This document shows, in pieces, positions 8,463 through 10,548 of a stretch of DNA of 10,548 nucleotides. The stretch is taken from positions 1-10,548 of the forward strand of contig JBBHKE010001091.1 of the NCBI GenBank assembly GCA_037447655.1. Direction: 5' to 3'. Below the pieces are notes generated by a model that was not told the DNA's origin, made no database searches, and worked only from the letters and a program-made list of their open reading frames with translations. This stretch comes from Zygnema cylindricum. Lineage: Eukaryota; Streptophyta; Zygnematophyceae; Zygnematales; Zygnemataceae. Position numbers and translations under genes: made by a program. Positions within the stretch are counted from its first letter, which is position 1, and every line of letters starts with the position of its first letter.

Positions 8463-8535
8463 CACGTGGTTACACTACATTGGATTGCGGCAACTCCCGG
8501 AGATTACAGGAACTAATCCTGATTTGACACGTGTC
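8463..8535. promoter_or_regulatory. Two CACGTG motifs in Y copy 2
   Basis: CACGTG at 8463-8468 (ACACGTGG context) and inside the palindrome GACACGTGTC (8526-8535). In copy 3 the first is kept (10207-10212) and the second reads GACATGTGTC. Confidence 0.4.
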
Positions 8536-8562
8536 GACATTTTGGCCATGTCGTACAATGGC

Positions 8563-8601
8563 CGTACAGAAAGTACACCGGCACCTGTACTTTTCTGTAC
8601 G
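8563..8601. repeat. GTAC-ended hairpin, Y copy 2
   Basis: CGTACAGAAAGTAC (8563-8576) pairs with GTACTTTTCTGTACG (8587-8601) with a one-base bulge, around the 10-base loop ACCGGCACCT. The structure is repeated in copy 3 at 10306-10344. It lies just upstream of the CCAAT and TATA boxes. Confidence 0.7.
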
Positions 8602-8614
8602 ACACAGTAATTTG

Positions 8615-8714
8615 ATTGGTGCCATACTTCAGTAGATAGAGTTTTAGAGAGGGAATAGGACTTAGAAAATTTTGGGTAAGTAGTTGCCTCGCCCAGAGAG
8701 CACCTTGTATAAAT
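8615..8714 (+). promoter_or_regulatory. Inverted CCAAT box and TATA box, Y copy 2
   Basis: ATTGG (8615-8619, an inverted CCAAT) lies about 90 bases before TATAAAT (8708-8714). CAGCCATAACT follows at start-site distance. The same arrangement occurs in copy 3 (ATTGG 10358-10362, TATATAAG 10451-10458). Confidence 0.5.
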
Positions 8715-8778
8715 GGCAAACTTTGGCCAGCCATAACTATCAATTTACTTGACCATTTTCAGTGATTCTTTTTGCTGC

Positions 8779-8852
8779 GGACTCAGCGGAGTCCAAGCTA
8801 CACAGGGGTGTAGTCGGTCAGATTTTTTGTCTGCCAGGGTGGCTGCATTTAT
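8779..8852 (+). other. Hairpin-rich leader after the TATA box, Y copy 2
   Basis: Three short hairpins follow in a row: GGACTC-agcg-GAGTCC (8779-8794), CTACAC-agggg-TGTAG, and CAGA-tttttt-gTCTG. Copy 1 keeps the first perfectly (7376-7391) and a version of the second. A structured 5' leader is known in several non-LTR retroelements (HDV-like ribozymes), but I could not draw that fold here. Confidence 0.4.
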
Positions 8853-9083
8853 AAGGGAAAGTCAAAGTGGGTGAATGTGTCCAAATCTCATATTCTAACT
8901 TTGCATTCTGTGGTGGAACTGAGCACAAAAAAGTGTTATTTCACAGGGGTGAATCTATATTGGGATTGTGACTTTCAAGGGGTCAGTCATTTGGGTTTAT
9001 ATTAACTTGGAGTCGGCACTATCTAGGTTAGCTTCTTTTGGATCTGCATACTCTGACGGCCAATGGAGGTCTCAGAGTTTCAT

Positions 9084-9581
9084 ATTAATCGTGAGGTTTC
9101 AAATATACTTCCACCTCGACCCCAATCTAAGTGTTGTTGAAGCCCTCGGATTGACTTGGTTTTTTTTCATGGTGTTGGGACGACACTTAGCGATGTGGTC
9201 CTCACGGATTTGACTAGGACACACATTTCATCTTGAGCGGCTTTGACTTGAGGTGTGGCAACTTGCGACGCTGCCGCTACAAAGGAAAGAGAATTTGCTC
9301 ACCGAGACTGGTCGGATCAGTTTGTCCCGTTTGGAGTGGAGATTTTTTGATTTTTGAACAAGTCCTTCGATGACTTACTTGGCCATTATGCGCAAAAAAC
9401 GTTTGAATTCGGAGGTCTAAGGATTCTACCACCGAGTCTTTTAGTTCCGTTCTACAGTCAACTTGTCTCAATTGCACTTCAGCGGACGCAAGTTGCGACT
9501 CTCTTTCAGCGTAGCACACTAGCTGATGACAGGCGGGGTCTTCCGTTTCACATCCATGATCTACGTGGTTCTGGACCTTAG
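9084..9581 (+). pseudogene. Reverse transcriptase remnant, fragment C (C-terminal, nuclease-like end)
   Basis: One frame reads DPNLSVVEALGL (9118-9153). A shift near 9181 leads to a frame running to the TAG at 9579-9581 with in-frame stops at about 9234, 9249 and 9342. It holds LSDVVLTDL, then AAL-x-V, then DQFVPFGVEIF, then SIALQRTQVATLFQR. These match, in order, the RPxDVLV...LDVTV...FVPLAVETFG...LxVALQRxNARxILSR blocks at the end of a group of non-LTR-type RTs. The RPxD...D pair is the likely restriction-enzyme-like nuclease part, with the Arg-Pro replaced here. FVPFGVE followed by a stop is a clear sign of decay. The end matches the family's natural C terminus. Moderately sure of the family, sure it is dead. 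Confidence 0.66.
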
Positions 9582-9702
9582 CTTGTCTATGGCTAGAATA
9601 GTCGAGATTTTTTCATTTTGTAGGCGGTCTAACTCCCGTATTGTTTTGTTCTAGGTATTTATGTTGATATTTGAGTATTTTCTAGGTCTTTATTAGGATA
9701 GG

Positions 9703-9935
9703 AAAAAGAGCAGAGGCAGCCTGCCTCTAACTCCCTTCTCTAAGCCCCCACACTTGTTGTAGTCACTGAAGGCTGGAAAGTGAGCTAGAGCCATGGATGC
9801 CTAAGCTCTCTTAAGAGACAAGAGTAGATAGCGGTAGGTTTTATTAAAATGAATCTTAACGGTCTCAGGATTCGATTCACGTACTTGCCGTCCGTCACAC
9901 TAGACGTTAGCTTTATCCGTTTAGTCTAAGACTAA
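9703..9935 (-). ncRNA. SINE-like Pol III unit, copy 3
   Basis: Minus strand: A-box-like TAGACTAAACGG (9917-9928), then GATAAAGCTAACG, a B box GAATCGAATCC (9868-9878, close to the tRNA GGTTCGAATCC), a stem-loop (9725-9790), and a T5 run (9703-9707). A to B spacing is 50 and A box to terminator 226 nt, as in copy 1. Good promoter boxes and the intact terminator make copies 2 and 3 the best candidates for activity. The T-arm pairs poorly, so it is not a real tRNA. Confidence 0.5.
9725..9790. repeat. Long stem-loop, copy 3
   Basis: The arm 9725-9740 pairs with 9776-9790, with about three mismatches or wobbles. The loop CCCCCACACTTGTTGTAGTC differs from copy 1 by one base. Confidence 0.65.
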
Positions 9936-10305
9936 AGTTAGATGATATGGGGTTCGATTATTATATATAGACTTACACGTAGACTAATTCATTAAACTGA
10001 AACTTTATTCTGGATGCATAGATCCAGTTATATAGAGTACGGAGAAGAAACAAATACCGCACGCTTTGTTTCGATAGCGAAACAAATACCGCGCAAGTAA
10101 TTATGACGGTTACGATTGAAATTTAGTTTCGATCGGACGGCCGGAATGGATGCCGAGATCGTGGAAGAGGATCTCGGCGGTTTGCGCTCGTCGCCACATA
10201 GGATGACACGTGGCACAATGATATTGCATCGCGGCAACTTCGGAGATTACAGGAAGATATCCGGATATGACATGTGTCGACATTTTGGCCATGTCGTACG
10301 ATGGC

Positions 10306-10344
10306 CGTAGAGAAAGTACACCGGCACCTGTACTTTTCTGTACG
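10306..10344. repeat. GTAC-ended hairpin, Y copy 3
   Basis: Same structure as 8563-8601 with the loop ACCGGCACCT unchanged and one changed base in the left arm (CGTAGAGAAAGTAC) that breaks one pair. Confidence 0.65.
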
Positions 10345-10357
10345 ACACAATAATTTG

Positions 10358-10458
10358 ATTGGTGCTGTACGTCAGTAGATAGAGTTTTAGAGAGGGTATA
10401 GGACTTAGAATACTTCTGGTAGGTAGTCGCCTCTATGAGAGAGCACCTTGTATATAAG
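10358..10458 (+). promoter_or_regulatory. Inverted CCAAT box and TATA box, Y copy 3
   Basis: ATTGG (10358-10362) and TATATAAG (10451-10458), at the same spacing as in copy 2 and followed by CAGCCATAACT. The TATA differs in sequence from copy 2 but remains a TATA. Confidence 0.5.
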
Positions 10459-10548
10459 GCTAACTTTGGGCAGCCATAACTATTAATTTACTTGACCATT
10501 TTCAGTGATTCTTTTTGCTTCGGCCTCAGGGGAGTCCAGGCTACACAG

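Larger units (their letters stand above)
7891..9083 (+). repeat. Repeat Y, copy 2 (complete)
   Basis: It starts GTTGGAATTCAAGTATTTT and continues CTAGGTCT as in copy 3. It ends with clear similarity at GCTTCTTTTGGATCTGC (to 9047) and weak similarity to about 9083. The middle and 5' regulatory part is close to copy 3 by eye, and the leader (8766-9047) is close to copy 1 (7363-7647). Leader anchors are at 7363, 8766 and 10509, so copy spacing is 1403 and 1743 bases; the difference is mainly the different RT pieces between copies. It lies between RT fragments B and C. AGACTAATTCATTAAACT (8226) recurs at 9981 in copy 3. Confidence 0.72.
9663..10548 (+). repeat. Repeat Y, copy 3 (cut by window end)
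   Basis: It starts GTTGATATTTGAGTATTTTC about 80 bases past the RT stop codon and runs through the stem-loop, tRNA-like region, regulatory region (near-identical to copy 2 by eye from about 10201) and TATA box into the leader (10509 corresponds to 8766). From copy 2 about 540 bp more is expected beyond the window. Confidence 0.72.

Noticed and set aside
9523-9529. CTGATGA as the core of a hammerhead ribozyme
   Set aside because: No GAAA follows at a suitable distance and no flanking stems form; it is also inside RT fragment C.
6450-9935. The tRNA-like units as real tRNA genes
   Set aside because: Acceptor and T stems do not pair and A-B spacing is 50-57 in the better copies; they are tRNA-derived at most.
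5962-10548. The right part as an LTR retrotransposon with long terminal repeats
   Set aside because: Y copies lie within, not only at the ends of, the RT remains; no gag, protease or integrase motifs are seen, and the RT blocks are of non-LTR type.
6411-10548. Regularly spaced repeats as a CRISPR-like or satellite array
   Set aside because: Units are over 1 kb, unequally spaced and hold different RT pieces between them.

Overview
The window looks like repeat-rich, gene-poor DNA from a eukaryotic nuclear genome. The signs are TATA and CCAAT boxes, tRNA-like internal promoters with T-run terminators, short transposons with TA or TWA target duplications, and remains of a non-LTR-type reverse transcriptase (RT). 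CpG is not visibly depleted, so a vertebrate is unlikely; an alga, protist, plant-related or invertebrate lineage would fit, but I cannot name one. I find no intact protein-coding gene, rRNA, canonical tRNA, CRISPR array or prokaryotic operon.

Left part (1-2550): the first 120 bases are one end of a TA-flanked terminal-inverted-repeat element. About 2.4 kb of unrecognised sequence follows. Middle part (2551-5679): two elements stand almost back to back. The first is a 667-bp element flanked by TAA, with two large internal palindromes. The second is a fold-back element flanked by TTA, with arms of about 333 bp. Its left arm is split by two TA-flanked elements of the same family as the one at the window start. 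The intact right arm acts as an internal empty-site control, so insertion points and duplications can be read directly. A 282-bp AT-rich spacer follows.

Right part (5962-10548): three decayed, plus-strand fragments of the C-terminal half of one RT protein (5962-6410, about 7692-7889, about 9084-9581) appear in protein order and without overlap. They are separated by copies of a 1.2-1.3 kb repeat, here called Y (6411-7682, 7891-9083, and 9663 to the window end). The simplest reading is one dead RT gene cut twice by Y, with a third Y just past its stop codon; separate internal-deletion copies in tandem, or repeat-derived introns, are alternatives.

Each Y has two outward-facing parts. On the minus strand, a tRNA-like A box and usually a B box are followed by a conserved long stem-loop and a T5 run, as in a Pol III SINE-like unit of about 230-250 nt. 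On the plus strand, G-box, CCAAT and TATA motifs lead into a leader rich in small hairpins and a zinc-finger-like coding remnant. The main interest of the window is this bidirectional unit and the nested transposons; nothing here is likely to make an intact protein.
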